Shown piece after piece: positions 5,547-5,609 of a stretch of 5,609 nt of DNA. Source of the DNA: Pseudomonadota bacterium (GTDB lineage: Bacteria; Pseudomonadota; Gammaproteobacteria; Burkholderiales; SG8-39). Below the pieces are notes generated by a model that saw only the letters and a program-made list of their open reading frames with translations, searched no databases and had not been told where the DNA came from. The stretch is from positions 1 to 5,609 of the forward strand of contig JAJZUK010000100.1 in NCBI GenBank assembly GCA_021847125.1, written 5' to 3'. Each line of letters starts with the position of its first letter. The first letter of the stretch is position 1. The translations under genes and the position numbers were made by a program.

Positions 5547-5609
5547 ATGTTCGCGCGATTCTACAAGGGACTGCTCGACTTCCTTCGCCGATTCCGAATT
5601 GGACCTGCT
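5547..5609 (+). CDS. Possible start of a divergent gene, truncated by the window edge
   Basis: The frame opens at the ATG at 5547, 9 nt after an in-frame TAG (5535-5537), and remains open for 21 codons to the right edge: MFARFYKGLLDFLRRFRIGP, then A. The peptide is basic and amphipathic, and I do not recognise it. There is no clear Shine-Dalgarno; AT-containing TTTGATAGAAC lies directly upstream. Twenty-one open codons are weak evidence in GC-rich DNA. The main support is that about 165 nt of non-coding sequence lies between it and the divergent thioesterase. Confidence 0.35.
   Translation, partial: MFARFYKGLLDFLRRFRIGPA

Overview
The window looks like chromosomal DNA of a GC-rich proteobacterium. 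High GC by eye, strong GGAGG-type ribosome binding sites, and a mix of an AtuA-like protein, a beta-propeller lactonase, a hotdog thioesterase and a UPF0324 transporter suggest a beta-proteobacterium of the Burkholderiales type. That placement is an inference from gene content, with no marker gene to confirm it. No tRNA, rRNA, CRISPR array, insertion sequence or phage gene is visible.

All but one of the recognisable genes lie on the minus strand, so transcription runs from high to low coordinates. In that order they are: a 4-hydroxybenzoyl-CoA-thioesterase-family enzyme (4950-5381); a 6-phosphogluconolactonase-type seven-bladed propeller (3770-4849); a broken alkyl-sulfatase lipoprotein gene (2797-3730); a long UPF0324/YeiH-type putative sulfate exporter (1156-2604); a 52-residue single-pass membrane protein 18 nt behind it (979-1137); and the first 268 codons of an AtuA/DUF1446 protein that runs off the left edge (1-806). 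At the right edge a short plus-strand frame (5547-5609) may be the start of a divergently transcribed gene.

The genes fall into three likely transcription units. The lactonase and the sulfatase remnant are 39 nt apart and probably formed one unit. The transporter and the microprotein form a tight pair whose end is marked by a 15-bp perfect hairpin. The AtuA-like gene starts beyond that hairpin and a second large stem-loop. The thioesterase has its own upstream region with a TACAAT -10 candidate and a perfect 7-4-7 palindrome near the -35 position.

The most informative observations are the sulfatase pseudogene (an internal deletion of roughly a kilobase plus two or three frame disruptions, with N- and C-terminal ends still recognisable) and the previously uncalled microprotein coupled to the transporter. 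A sulfate-ester hydrolase beside a putative sulfate exporter hints at a former organosulfur function. The sulfatase is no longer functional, however, and nothing here proves a new system. Otherwise this reads as an ordinary metabolic region.
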